From NCBI RefSeq assembly GCF_010435915.1, contig NZ_JAAFZH010000004.1:186001-250000 (forward strand): a stretch of 64,000 nucleotides of DNA, in the 5' to 3' direction. Source of the stretch: Spirosoma terrae. Its GTDB lineage: Bacteria; Bacteroidota; Bacteroidia; Cytophagales; Spirosomataceae. The notes below the pieces were generated by a model that saw only the letters and a program-made list of their open reading frames with translations, made no database searches and was not told where the DNA came from. Below, in pieces: positions 35,193-43,260 of this stretch. Made by a program: the position numbers and the translations under genes. The number at the start of each line of letters is the position of its first letter. The first letter of the stretch is position 1.

Positions 35193-35696
35193 ATGGCCAA
35201 AATACGGGTTATTCAGGGAGATATTACCAGGCAGATGGTAGATGCTATTGTCAATGCAGCAAACCCCAGCTTATTGGGTGGTGGTGGTGTGGATGGAGCC
35301 ATCCATCGGGCGGCTGGTCCCGAGCTACTGGCCGAATGCCGTAGATTAAACGGCTGCAAAACAGGTGATGCAAAAATCACGAAAGGATATCGTTTACCGG
35401 CTAGTTATGTGATTCACACCGTTGGGCCTGTCTGGCGCGGAGGTGCCCATCAGGAGGCCGAGTTGCTAAGCAGTTGTTATCGTCGATCGCTCGATATAGC
35501 GGAGGAACATACCTGTACCAGCATTGCCTTCCCCAATGTCAGCACTGGCATCTATGGATTTCCTAAAGAACTGGCGGCCGAGATAGCCATACGTACCGTA
35601 AATGATAATCTGGAGCGCCTGTTGACTATTGACGAAGTACTATTCGTCTGTTTTGACCAGGAAAATTATTCTCTTTACCAATCACATCTACGCTAA
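35193..35696 (+). CDS. Macrodomain protein (O-acetyl-ADP-ribose deacetylase-like)
   Basis: 167 aa, one macrodomain of the YmdB/MacroD type. Motifs: [40 protein letters not shown] and [20 protein letters not shown]. The conserved Asn-Ala-Ala-Asn and [10 protein letters not shown] segments bind ADP-ribose. The expected activity is hydrolysis of O-acetyl-ADP-ribose or ADP-ribosyl adducts in the cytoplasm. It follows the subtilisin gene after 38 nt and ends at a 17-bp terminator. A tRNA or NAD gene is not linked. Confidence 0.93.
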   Translation: MAKIRVIQGDITRQMVDAIVNAANPSLLGGGGVDGAIHRAAGPELLAECRRLNGCKTGDAKITKGYRLPASYVIHTVGPVWRGGAHQEAELLSSCYRRSLDIAEEHTCTSIAFPNVSTGIYGFPKELAAEIAIRTVNDNLERLLTIDEVLFVCFDQENYSLYQSHLR

Positions 35697-35698
35697 AA

Positions 35699-35743
35699 AC
35701 TCTCTGAAAATCTGCCCATTGCCAGAGCAGATTTTCAGAGAGT
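35699..35743. terminator. Strong terminator between convergent genes
   Basis: A perfect 17-bp inverted repeat (arms 35699-35715 and 35727-35743, starting actctctgaaaatc) immediately follows the macrodomain stop and precedes the convergent secreted-protein gene (stop 35768). Confidence 0.8.
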
Positions 35744-35767
35744 GTAAACTTTACTAAGCATAAAACC

Positions 35768-36169
35768 CTATTCGTTTCCAATCACCGAAGAACTGTCGGA
35801 ACGCCGTTTCCGCTGCTTTGCCAGGCGATCGGCTTCTCCAGTCGATTGATTCTCTTCCCGCTGCATTTTGTAATTGCGATCGGCCAGACTAGCAGCGGGC
35901 GTATGATCGCCCGTAACCCCTCCAGCGGGTTGTGCGTTTGGCACTGACTTTTTGTAGTCAGCTACGCGCGCATCCGTTGACGTTGGTTCCTGTACAGACA
36001 CACCCTTATTGTCTTCCCAGCGTCGGGCTTGCGCTGCCTTGTTGGCATGCTTATAATTATGCGTAGAATACGTCGGATCGGTACGGAGTTTTCGCTCATC
36101 CTGTCCGTAAGTGTTTATTGCCAATGCCAGTAAACATAGGCAGGCAAACGATATAATGGCACGTTTCAT
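35768..36169 (-). CDS. Small secreted protein, charged, unknown function
   Basis: 133 aa. Signal peptide MKRAIISFACLCLLALAINT with cleavage near YGQ. The mature part is hydrophilic and low in hydrophobic residues (DERKLRTDPTYSTHNYKHAN, LADRNYKMQREENQSTGE), probably disordered, and ends SSSVIGNE. No domain is recognised. It converges with the macrodomain gene and is followed upstream by a 390-nt intergenic region. It may be one of several low-complexity envelope proteins of this genus. Confidence 0.6.
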   Translation of the reverse strand: MKRAIISFACLCLLALAINTYGQDERKLRTDPTYSTHNYKHANKAAQARRWEDNKGVSVQEPTSTDARVADYKKSVPNAQPAGGVTGDHTPAASLADRNYKMQREENQSTGEADRLAKQRKRRSDSSSVIGNE

Positions 36170-36560
36170 AGCTGTTCCTGTGGTTTTGTTGTACGATGAA
36201 TCTGTTCTTGATTCTTACATGTATAACTAGCCAAAACGACTACTATATTTATAGTTTTTTGATTTTTAATGATAAGTTCACCAGAAAAATGAGGTTTGGA
36301 CCATAAAGTCATTGAAAATCTTTAGATAGGCAATCTAAATATAGAATACTCATACGGTTCATTTCGCTAGCTGTGGTACTATTTAAAATCATAGCTTAGA
36401 GTTGCATGTAATCTGTGGTTGCCTGGTAAATCTTCCTGTACCCAAAGCATTTTTTAAGTGAATGCACTCTAACCTGTGTGCCACATTGAAATATAATCCA
36501 TAAATGCAACAATGTTGCATTTATGGATTATATTTGTTGATATAAAGGCTGTTTTGACGA
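36170..36560. other. 391-nt divergent intergenic region with an operator palindrome
   Basis: AT-rich region without a credible gene. Its main feature is the palindrome with 23-bp arms at 36489-36535 near the right end, listed separately. Between 36170 and 36480 I see nothing else of note: no tRNA and no repeat. Confidence 0.5.
36489..36535. promoter_or_regulatory. Large palindromic operator (Fur/Zur-like) overlapping a -7 element
   Basis: Two perfect 23-bp arms (36489-36511 and 36513-36535) with a single central A. The core taaatgcaaca-a-tgttgcattta has the odd-centre symmetry of Fur-family (Zur) boxes. The -7 match TATATTTG (36529-36536) overlaps the right arm, so binding would block transcription of the DUF3299-COG0523 pair. 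A metal-chaperone GTPase downstream supports zinc or another metal as the signal. The regulator itself is not in the window, and the symmetry could alternatively be a hairpin. Confidence 0.6.
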
Positions 36561-37034
36561 ATGGTAACCTCCCTACCACTGATGCGATATTTTTTTCTGC
36601 TCTCTATATTGTTTCCGATGCTATCAGTCAAACCAGAAGTGATTATCCCAGAAAGGCTGACTTGGGAGAGACTTCGCGACGTGCAGTTCAAAAAAAAGTT
36701 TTACGCCGAAGAGGGTGTGATTCTGTTGCATCCAACGTTCGGTCCTACAGTACAGGCCTTGAATGGAAAAAAGGTAACCATTTCGGGCTACGTCATTCCA
36801 ATTGATTTAGAAAGTGGTTTATACGTAGTGTCTCAGTTCCCAATGGCTCAATGTTTTTTCTGTGGAGCTGCCGGGCCCGAATCTATCGTGGCTCTGAAAT
36901 TCAAGAAGTTACCCAGGCGATTTAAAACCGATGAGCGATGTGCTTTTTCAGGAACATTACGACTCAATGCCGATACTATTTACGAGCTGAACTACATTTT
37001 AGAGGGCGCTGAGCTGCTGCCCGAATCACGTTAA
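36561..37034 (+). CDS. DUF3299-like exported protein with CxxC
   Basis: 157 aa; the ATG at 36561 is used, but ATG at 36582 (MRYFFLLSILFPML) gives an equally good signal segment. The mature domain has KVTISGYVIPIDLESG, the metal-like motif FPMAQCFFCGAAGPESIVAL (CFFCG) and DERCAFSGTLRLNADTIYEL, typical of DUF3299, whose members are often found with metal transport or COG0523 genes. The domain is small and all-beta, and the Cys pair plus a further Cys suggests metal binding. It is transcribed from a promoter that overlaps the palindrome. Confidence 0.75.
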   Translation: MVTSLPLMRYFFLLSILFPMLSVKPEVIIPERLTWERLRDVQFKKKFYAEEGVILLHPTFGPTVQALNGKKVTISGYVIPIDLESGLYVVSQFPMAQCFFCGAAGPESIVALKFKKLPRRFKTDERCAFSGTLRLNADTIYELNYILEGAELLPESR

Positions 37035-37080
37035 ACGATCTCCTATGTGAAGCAAGATAGGGTCGAGGTCAATTCAACGC

Positions 37081-37299
37081 TGAATAAAAAGTAGATTCAA
37101 GCGGTTATCCGCGTTTTACAAGTCTTCTTGCGAGGCATTAATTTCCCTCCATAAACTGTATCCAGAAAATCCGGATCAGGTTTGGTACTATCATTTTCAT
37201 ACTTTGCAGCTACTGGCCGAGGGCACCTGCGAAGATTGTCAACAGCGTACTGCCCCGATCCTCTATAAACAACTAGTTGTGACGGTAAAGACGAATCAT
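37081..37299 (+). other. Open, protein-like segment without start, in frame with the GTPase gene
   Basis: After a stop near 37078-37080 the frame of the GTPase gene is open for 73 codons before its ATG at 37300. The text LHKLYPENPDQVWYYHFHT then LLAEGTCEDCQQRTAPILYK looks like real protein with a CxxC. There is no ATG; only a TTG at 37204 could start it. It may be the end of a decayed gene, or an N-terminal extension starting from a non-ATG codon. I cannot place it in a family. Confidence 0.3.
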
Positions 37300-38373
37300 A
37301 TGGCTAAGAACGTAACGCTTTTGACTGGATTTTTGGGAGCAGGAAAGACAACCTTGCTCAATACACTTATGGCGGCCCGGCCACAAACTCGCTTTGCTCT
37401 GATCGAGAATGAGTACGGAGAGGCAGGCATAGACGGTCAGTTAGTGCTACGCCCCGACGTGGATACGATCGAGCTGAGCGACGGCTGTATCTGCTGCTCA
37501 TTGAACGATAGTCTACTTGATGTGCTGGAAGACCTCCACGACCGACGCGAGTCTTTCGATGAGTTAATTATCGAAACAACTGGTATTGCCGACCCAGCCA
37601 ACGTAGCTGTTCCGTTTTTGATGCTACCGATGGTCCAGCGCGAGTTTAGCCTCAGGCGGGTGATCTGTCTGGTTGATGCTGAACTAATCGACGATCAGCT
37701 ACGCGACACCGAGGAAGCAATTCAGCAAGTTTCATTCAGCGATGTCCTGCTGATCAATAAAACGGACCGGGTTTCGGCCGACTACCTGACTTATCTGACC
37801 AACACGCTGCGAGAGCTTAACCCGTTTGCTCAGGTACTTACGGGACAGAAAGAGCATTACCCTATAGATGAGCTGATGGCTATTGTGAGAGATACCGCCT
37901 TCGCTTCGCAACCAGCCAGTTTTATACCAACTCGAGCTAAACCCCTACTTGCCACCCCCAACCTACCAACCTCCTACACAGGTCGTCGAGGTCAGTTTGG
38001 TACGTTACCCCAACACCACCACCATCGGCATAGTGACATTGTGTCGCTGAGCTTTCGTTTCGACGAATCGCTCGACCTAACGCAGCTTTACCACCGACTT
38101 ACTACCTTATTACTATTCCAGGGCAAGGATATTTACCGGATTAAAGGCATTATTTACGACGCCAGTCGCCCACAGCGCTGGATCATCCAGTCGGTTGGCA
38201 AGAACCTGACCATGATCGATGGTGTCAGTTGGGAAGTCGATGAACACCCCGAAAGTCGTATTGTGTTTATCGGTAAATTACTGAAGTCGGAGGGTTTTGA
38301 GAAGATGCTGCGTCAATGTTTCACGAAAGATGCCAGCTGGCAGATCACGAATTCAGATATATCTGGAAAGTAA
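37300..38373 (+). CDS. COG0523 (CobW/ZigA-like) metal-chaperone GTPase
   Basis: 357 aa from ATG 37300. P-loop GFLGAGKTT at 10-18, the metal motif CICC in ELSDGCICCSLND (C63, C65, C66), the ETTGIADP switch and NKTD at 153-156 are all present. A His-rich stretch PQHHHHRH near 237-244 is a second metal site typical of the zinc-linked members, and the C-terminal CobW domain (about 245-345) follows. The family hands zinc, cobalt or iron to client enzymes; members under Zur control are expressed at low zinc. Context (DUF3299 neighbour, palindrome) favours a zinc-limitation role. Confidence 0.92.
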   Translation: MAKNVTLLTGFLGAGKTTLLNTLMAARPQTRFALIENEYGEAGIDGQLVLRPDVDTIELSDGCICCSLNDSLLDVLEDLHDRRESFDELIIETTGIADPANVAVPFLMLPMVQREFSLRRVICLVDAELIDDQLRDTEEAIQQVSFSDVLLINKTDRVSADYLTYLTNTLRELNPFAQVLTGQKEHYPIDELMAIVRDTAFASQPASFIPTRAKPLLATPNLPTSYTGRRGQFGTLPQHHHHRHSDIVSLSFRFDESLDLTQLYHRLTTLLLFQGKDIYRIKGIIYDASRPQRWIIQSVGKNLTMIDGVSWEVDEHPESRIVFIGKLLKSEGFEKMLRQCFTKDASWQITNSDISGK

Positions 38374-38574
38374 AGTATTACTGGCCCGTAAAGCAGGAAG
38401 CACAAAAAGTCTATTACTACGAATGATCCGGGATGAAAAGTTCTAGTTCAGATGATGCCAGACAGCTACTACCCGGATGAGTCTGCGCTCGTGAAGCAAA
38501 AACACACACCGCTATATTTCCTGTTTCGGGCGTGTATCTTGACTAAAAGAGTCGTCAAACTTATTTCTTGAACC

Positions 38575-39033
38575 ATGACCATAACATTTGACGATCAAAG
38601 TCCTTCATATCACGATGACCTCTATGTAAAAATTCCGGAACTGAACTTAGATCGTCGTTTCGATACGTATTTCTTCGCTTTAGATCTTGGGTACTCATCT
38701 ATAGAAGAAAGTATTGAAAAGGTAAAAATCGTTTTGAAAGATTTATTAGAAAATTGGGCAAAGGCGATCAAGACAGCAAAGGTGGGCGAAACCGTCTATT
38801 TACCTATCGATTTTTCAGACCAAAGCGTAGGGGCTTTGAAAGTTTCTAAGGAGGCTAATAACCGTTTAACAATACGTTATAGCAGCCATAAAATAGTCTG
38901 TATGTTTCCCTCTTTTATGGCCGAAGCTAAATTCGCTGAGACTGAGACTAGCACTCAAAAGCAGTGTTTTGAGGTGTCGATGGCTAGTTTTTTAGATGAG
39001 TTGGAGAGGGAATATTCGAAAATTTATATTTAG
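38575..39033 (+). CDS. Hypothetical protein
   Basis: 152 aa with no signal peptide, so probably cytoplasmic. Features: an N-terminal beta-rich region (MTITFDDQSPSYHDDLYVKI), a charged helix (SIEESIEKVKIVLKDLLENW), QKQCFEVSMASFLDELEREY near the end. The gene is visibly more AT-rich than its neighbours and is followed by another gene of similar composition start. I do not recognise a family. It might be an acquired small gene; immunity proteins of contact toxins sometimes look like this, but nothing in the sequence shows that. Confidence 0.6.
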   Translation: MTITFDDQSPSYHDDLYVKIPELNLDRRFDTYFFALDLGYSSIEESIEKVKIVLKDLLENWAKAIKTAKVGETVYLPIDFSDQSVGALKVSKEANNRLTIRYSSHKIVCMFPSFMAEAKFAETETSTQKQCFEVSMASFLDELEREYSKIYI

Positions 39034-39090
39034 GCATAAATATGATTATAAAAGAAGTAAATTGAACACATTAAAGAAGACAATAACATT

Positions 39091-39618
39091 ATGAAAAAGC
39101 GACAACCCATAGTCTGGTTAAGTCTACTCGTAGCTAGCCAACTCACCAACGCTCAAAATATCATACCTGCGCTTGATCAAGATCCTGTCTTTACCAAAGT
39201 TGTTACCCGTCGGATCCTGTATCCGCCCAAACCCGCCACGAGAGCAGTTTACGGCCGATTCTACGCCGGTTTTAGCATCAATGAACAGGGTCACATAAAA
39301 GACATAGCGGTATTGTACCCTAAAATGAGCGCCCAAGTTAGTAAACAGTATGGGTTTGACGCTGCCATTTTGAAAGGCTTAAAACAGATGCCTCCTCTCC
39401 AGCCGAACCTTGCCGGTTGTTACATCCTGCCCGTTGCTTTCTGCTTTACTAATTATAAAGAAGGTCCCTTGTCTATTATTCCTACAAACGTTTTACCTAC
39501 CAGTTTAACAACAGGCGAGCGTATTGCTTTACGCGAAGTACGTATCTATGCCAGTAGCCCTAGTTCGGGCTGGCTATTAAAAAATTTTCCCGACAGTCGG
39601 CAAATTGGCCAGCAATAG
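39091..39618 (+). CDS. Secreted TonB C-terminal-domain-like protein
   Basis: 175 aa. A signal peptide (MKKRQPIVWLSLLVASQLTN, cleavage before QNII) instead of the transmembrane anchor of true TonB. The domain reads YPPKPATRAVYGRFYAGFSI, NEQGHIKDIAVLYPK, AILKGLKQMPPLQPNLAGCY and ILPVAFCFTNY, the TonB_C pattern. With no membrane anchor or proline-rich spacer, it cannot transduce energy alone and is more likely a periplasmic adaptor or scaffold. Such anchorless TonB_C proteins are common in Bacteroidota. Neighbour at 38575 is unrelated by sequence. Confidence 0.75.
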   Translation: MKKRQPIVWLSLLVASQLTNAQNIIPALDQDPVFTKVVTRRILYPPKPATRAVYGRFYAGFSINEQGHIKDIAVLYPKMSAQVSKQYGFDAAILKGLKQMPPLQPNLAGCYILPVAFCFTNYKEGPLSIIPTNVLPTSLTTGERIALREVRIYASSPSSGWLLKNFPDSRQIGQQ

Positions 39619-39782
39619 TTTCCAACTATATTCCATCGTACTGCTACCATAACAACAATACTCACTATCCTCAGATTGAACGTAGCACCGAGCCGGAAGG
39701 TGGCTCGCCAGTAGAGAAAATCGGACATTCTGAAAAGGCATTCAAGAGATTGAAACGAGATCTGTCTCAGCATATCCCAACA

Positions 39783-39814
39783 AAACATGGGCAGTTGTCA
39801 TAAACCGCCCATGT
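39783..39814 (-). terminator. Terminator of the GH106-like gene
   Basis: aacatgggc (39783-39791) pairs with gcccatgtt (39806-39814). In the minus direction the stem is followed by TTTTG, and it lies 23 nt beyond the stop of the glycoside hydrolase gene (39837). Confidence 0.65.
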
Positions 39815-39836
39815 TGGTTAATACACTACTTAGTAT

Positions 39837-42800
39837 CTACCGCTTTGCTGTTGCCGTAGCCATTGTTACGGTCAGCACACGCACCGGCCCCAGGAGCCCC
39901 GATGGCAGTAGAGCTGAATCGGCTTTGTAGAACGGCAACGTCGTGAAGGTCACCTTATTGGTAACTCCGGGCTGAGCGTCGCCAATTAGTCGATTCACCC
40001 AGGTATTGGTAACGTTAATCTGAACACTATTGCTTCCAGCTTTCATGGCATCGGTTATATCAATCCGATACGGCTTTTTCCAGACCGTGCCCACCAGTTT
40101 GCCATTAACGACCACCTCAGCGATATTTTTCACATCGCCAAGATCCAATACATACGTAGCATTTTTGGTGAGAGTAGCGAGTTGGAACGTATTATTATAC
40201 GAAGCCGTCCCTGAAAAGTATTCAATGCCCGGATCGGCATTTTCCGATAATGAACGAAGTGTAGGCAACGTAGCGATGGCCGGAGCACCACGTCCCTCCT
40301 GAAAACTCACGTTCCAGGCCCCCTCTATCTGGACGGCCTGGGTTTCTTTTACGGTCGGTTTAGTGTACGAAGCTACCGTTGTTTTGTTCTGGAAGACGAT
40401 AAAGTAAGCCCCCCAGGAATCAAACTTGAGCGGCACGATGGTACGTCCATCTTTTATCTGATACGACACTTTTTCCAGCTTCCCCGTTTCAGGATTCCAC
40501 AACTCCGGTACCTTCCCAGTAACCCGGAAACTGATGGTAGCCTGGTTGGTATTGTCGCTTCGATTATCGAGCCAATACAGGTCGGCATTGCTGGTCTGGC
40601 GATGAACAAACAAAATAGGAGACGAAGCTCCGGTAATATCGACATCCTTCTCAACACCGACTTTCGCCAATGCTGCTTCAATCGATTGTGTCGACACTGT
40701 TGGACTGCTCCAGATCTGATTCGCCAACGTAGTAAATTCAGCAGGATTATCGATCAAACTCGGCGACCGCTCCGGCTTGGCTCCGGCTACGTACATCCCT
40801 GCCTTCACTAATTCACCTAACTTTCTGAGTACGGGTAGCGTCATCGTCCGGGCGGTCGAATCCAGAACCAGCACACGATACTGTTGTCCGCTGGGTGTCA
40901 GGATTTTTCCTCCCTCCCCCCGTAAAGCTTCTTTCACAACCGTAGCATTGGCAAAATCGAACGAATAACCAGCTGGAATAGCGGGCAGCTTCTGCGCAAA
41001 TGCCTGCGTAATGTTGTTATTTTCGCCATAGTAATATAACACATCAACAACGGGTTTGCCCTGCTGAAGCAGATAACAACTGCGACTCAGATAATCGACC
41101 CACGATTTAGCCTGTTCACCCCAGGTTTCATGCCGGGTAAAATACTGCCCGAAAGGCCCCAGGGAAAAACCAGGTTTTTTATCATCAAGTGGCTGGTGAA
41201 CAGACGTGTGCACCACAAATCGGTTAAGCCCCGATGCCATTTCCAGATCGGCGGTCCGCTTGAGTTTTTCGGGATACCAGCTAAATCCGTTTCCTACCGA
41301 AGTCATTGATTCGGCCGCCACCAGGTTCTGCCCATAGATATGTGCTACAGAAGCCGCTTCCCGAATATCAGCCTCACTACGTACCTCTTCGTCACTACCG
41401 GTAGCCAGGCTACCAGGCGTCCACATAGCCGACATAGGAATTTCAGCCTTGCGTTTTACGTCCATACCATCGGCCAGATAAATTCGACCGTTTTCGTGCG
41501 ACTCCGTATAGCGTTTCATCCCACGTGCGTGCAAGGCATCGCCGATCACTTCGTAGTGGTTGGCCACAATCAGTTCTCCAATGGTTTTCCGGAAATCCCA
41601 CAGGAATTGCTCACTAGCTTCCGCGCTACGTACCACCCGTCCCGTCAATACCGGAATCCAGGGTTTCAGATCGTAGCCTCGCCGTTTCAGAAACTCCTCG
41701 GGCATGGCTTTGGTCCAGGTCATATGCCCTGCTTCGTAGCTATCCAGCACCATATATTCCAGCCCTTTGGCTCCTAACTGGCCACCCGCAGCGTCCTGAT
41801 ACATATCCAGATACGTATCGATGTATTTCCGAACCGCTACGTTGTCGAGTTTATCCACTTCGAGCCCGGTAGCTTCAGGGGAAGCGGGGTGATTCTTACG
41901 TCCGGTAATTGAATAGCCCATACGTACTATAACCCAGTTACCAGCGGGCGGAGTCCAGTTCAACGTGCCGTCAGTACTCATTTTCGATGTCAGGTCAATC
42001 ACATCGTCTGTCGGTATGGCATCCGCGTTGGCTTTAATGAGCGAGTGAGTACTTTCATTCCAGGGGCTAAATCCCGCCTTTTCTTCAAACAGATCAACTC
42101 TATCTGTGTTGTGTAGCACCAATTCGGCAACGGCTACCCCTTCCGGCTTCCCCGGATCTGTACTGCCACCAAACATAGCCCCGAATGGATTTCCCTGGGG
42201 TTGTAATGTTTTGAACGCAAACCGGAAATACTTAGCCGTAGTAGGCACGATGTTCATTGTGTTCTGCGGCACCGTACTGCCTCTGATTATCACTACGTCG
42301 CGGAAATTAACGCCATCGTCGCTTACTTTTAGGCTACGATTGTCTGGCGCCCCTCTGAATTCAGCCAATGGCCCTCCTCCACTGGCCCCCACAATGGTAA
42401 ATGCTTTAAACGTCTGCGGGCTGTCGAACTCATACTGAATCCACATATCCTGCCCCACTTCCATCGGCGGCAATAATGTCGTTTTAGCCAGATCGCCATC
42501 TGTCAGGTCAGCGAGGTTGAACATACCGCCACTCGATGTAACCTTAGGGTTGAAAGACGCGAGTGGTTTGTCAGTAGCCGGTAGTCGATACGCGATCACC
42601 AGCGCATCCACGTAATAATCAGGCACTTCGCCGGAGGGGCCACCAAATCCGCCTTCGGGCGACAGGGGTACATTCTGAAACTTGCCTGCCTTAGCCGACG
42701 GCTGCGGTAGCTTGCCTGAAAAGGCGTTTCCTCCTGATAGCCGTGTTTCGGTCCAGACATATTTTTTCATGGCGTCACTAGCCGGTACCCACGGGCCACC

Positions 42801-43157
42801 CGTTACGCTCCAGCCCGGCGATCCAGCGATGGCCATTTCCAGCCCGAGTTTCCTGGCTTCGTTGGTCGTATGCTTGAAGGCATCTTTCCAATCGGGCGTC
42901 ATGAACACCAGCTTTTTGGCCGTAACAGCCGGTGTCATTAAACTCGCATCAAAATTCTGAAAGCCGCCGATGCCCACCCGCTTCATCCATTCGAGATCCT
43001 TTGTAATCCCTTCTTTGGTAATATTTCCGTTCATCCAATGCCACCAGACACGCGGTCGGGCCGAATGAGGTGGCGCCAGAAAGCCACTTTGCAACGACGA
43101 AGACTGGGCTACTGCCATGGCGGGCAGCATCCAGGCCAGTAAGGTTAACTTTTTCAT
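39837..43157 (-). CDS. GH106-like glycoside hydrolase (alpha-L-rhamnosidase type)
   Basis: About 1106 aa from ATG 43157 (MKKLTLLAWMLPAMAVAQ, signal peptide). The catalytic part starts with APPHSARPRVWWHWMNGNIT and KEGITKDLEWMKRVGIGGFQ, which is the GH106 beginning. Later landmarks are VLDSYEAGHMTWTKAMPEEF and DGMDVKRKAEIPMSAMWTPG. The C-terminal 150 residues resemble a galactose-binding-like beta domain (GTASYNNTFQLATLTKNATY). It would remove rhamnose from plant pectin or similar glycans in the periplasm. Followed upstream by a 29-bp inverted repeat and the ThuA/PQQ protein gene on the same strand. Confidence 0.85.
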   Translation of the reverse strand: MKKLTLLAWMLPAMAVAQSSSLQSGFLAPPHSARPRVWWHWMNGNITKEGITKDLEWMKRVGIGGFQNFDASLMTPAVTAKKLVFMTPDWKDAFKHTTNEARKLGLEMAIAGSPGWSVTGGPWVPASDAMKKYVWTETRLSGGNAFSGKLPQPSAKAGKFQNVPLSPEGGFGGPSGEVPDYYVDALVIAYRLPATDKPLASFNPKVTSSGGMFNLADLTDGDLAKTTLLPPMEVGQDMWIQYEFDSPQTFKAFTIVGASGGGPLAEFRGAPDNRSLKVSDDGVNFRDVVIIRGSTVPQNTMNIVPTTAKYFRFAFKTLQPQGNPFGAMFGGSTDPGKPEGVAVAELVLHNTDRVDLFEEKAGFSPWNESTHSLIKANADAIPTDDVIDLTSKMSTDGTLNWTPPAGNWVIVRMGYSITGRKNHPASPEATGLEVDKLDNVAVRKYIDTYLDMYQDAAGGQLGAKGLEYMVLDSYEAGHMTWTKAMPEEFLKRRGYDLKPWIPVLTGRVVRSAEASEQFLWDFRKTIGELIVANHYEVIGDALHARGMKRYTESHENGRIYLADGMDVKRKAEIPMSAMWTPGSLATGSDEEVRSEADIREAASVAHIYGQNLVAAESMTSVGNGFSWYPEKLKRTADLEMASGLNRFVVHTSVHQPLDDKKPGFSLGPFGQYFTRHETWGEQAKSWVDYLSRSCYLLQQGKPVVDVLYYYGENNNITQAFAQKLPAIPAGYSFDFANATVVKEALRGEGGKILTPSGQQYRVLVLDSTARTMTLPVLRKLGELVKAGMYVAGAKPERSPSLIDNPAEFTTLANQIWSSPTVSTQSIEAALAKVGVEKDVDITGASSPILFVHRQTSNADLYWLDNRSDNTNQATISFRVTGKVPELWNPETGKLEKVSYQIKDGRTIVPLKFDSWGAYFIVFQNKTTVASYTKPTVKETQAVQIEGAWNVSFQEGRGAPAIATLPTLRSLSENADPGIEYFSGTASYNNTFQLATLTKNATYVLDLGDVKNIAEVVVNGKLVGTVWKKPYRIDITDAMKAGSNSVQINVTNTWVNRLIGDAQPGVTNKVTFTTLPFYKADSALLPSGLLGPVRVLTVTMATATAKR

Positions 43158-43171
43158 ATGGATTAACGGAT

Positions 43172-43241
43172 TAGGAAAGTGGATGCTCACTTGGTCATTA
43201 ACTATGGCAAGCTAATGACCAAGTGAGCATCCACTTTCCTA
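43172..43241. repeat. 29-bp perfect inverted repeat between two glycan genes
   Basis: Arms at 43172-43200 and 43213-43241 (starting taggaaagtggatgctcac) are perfectly complementary with a 12-nt loop. It lies between the stop of the ThuA/PQQ gene (43261) and the start of the GH106-like gene (43157). No T-run follows on the minus strand, so it is not a classic terminator. It could be a processing or stability stem, or a decayed mobile repeat. Confidence 0.7.
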
Positions 43242-43260
43242 TAGTTACCTCACCAAACCC

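Noticed and set aside
36491-36533. The large palindrome as a plain transcription terminator
   Set aside because: It is upstream of a gene, overlaps a -7 element and is far from the end of any transcribed gene, so an operator is the better reading.
39619-39788. Protein-like text in one frame downstream of the TonB_C gene (IERSTEPEGGSPVEK)
   Set aside because: No start codon and no similarity that I recognise; it could come from a frameshift at the end of the TonB_C gene but one reading cannot show this.
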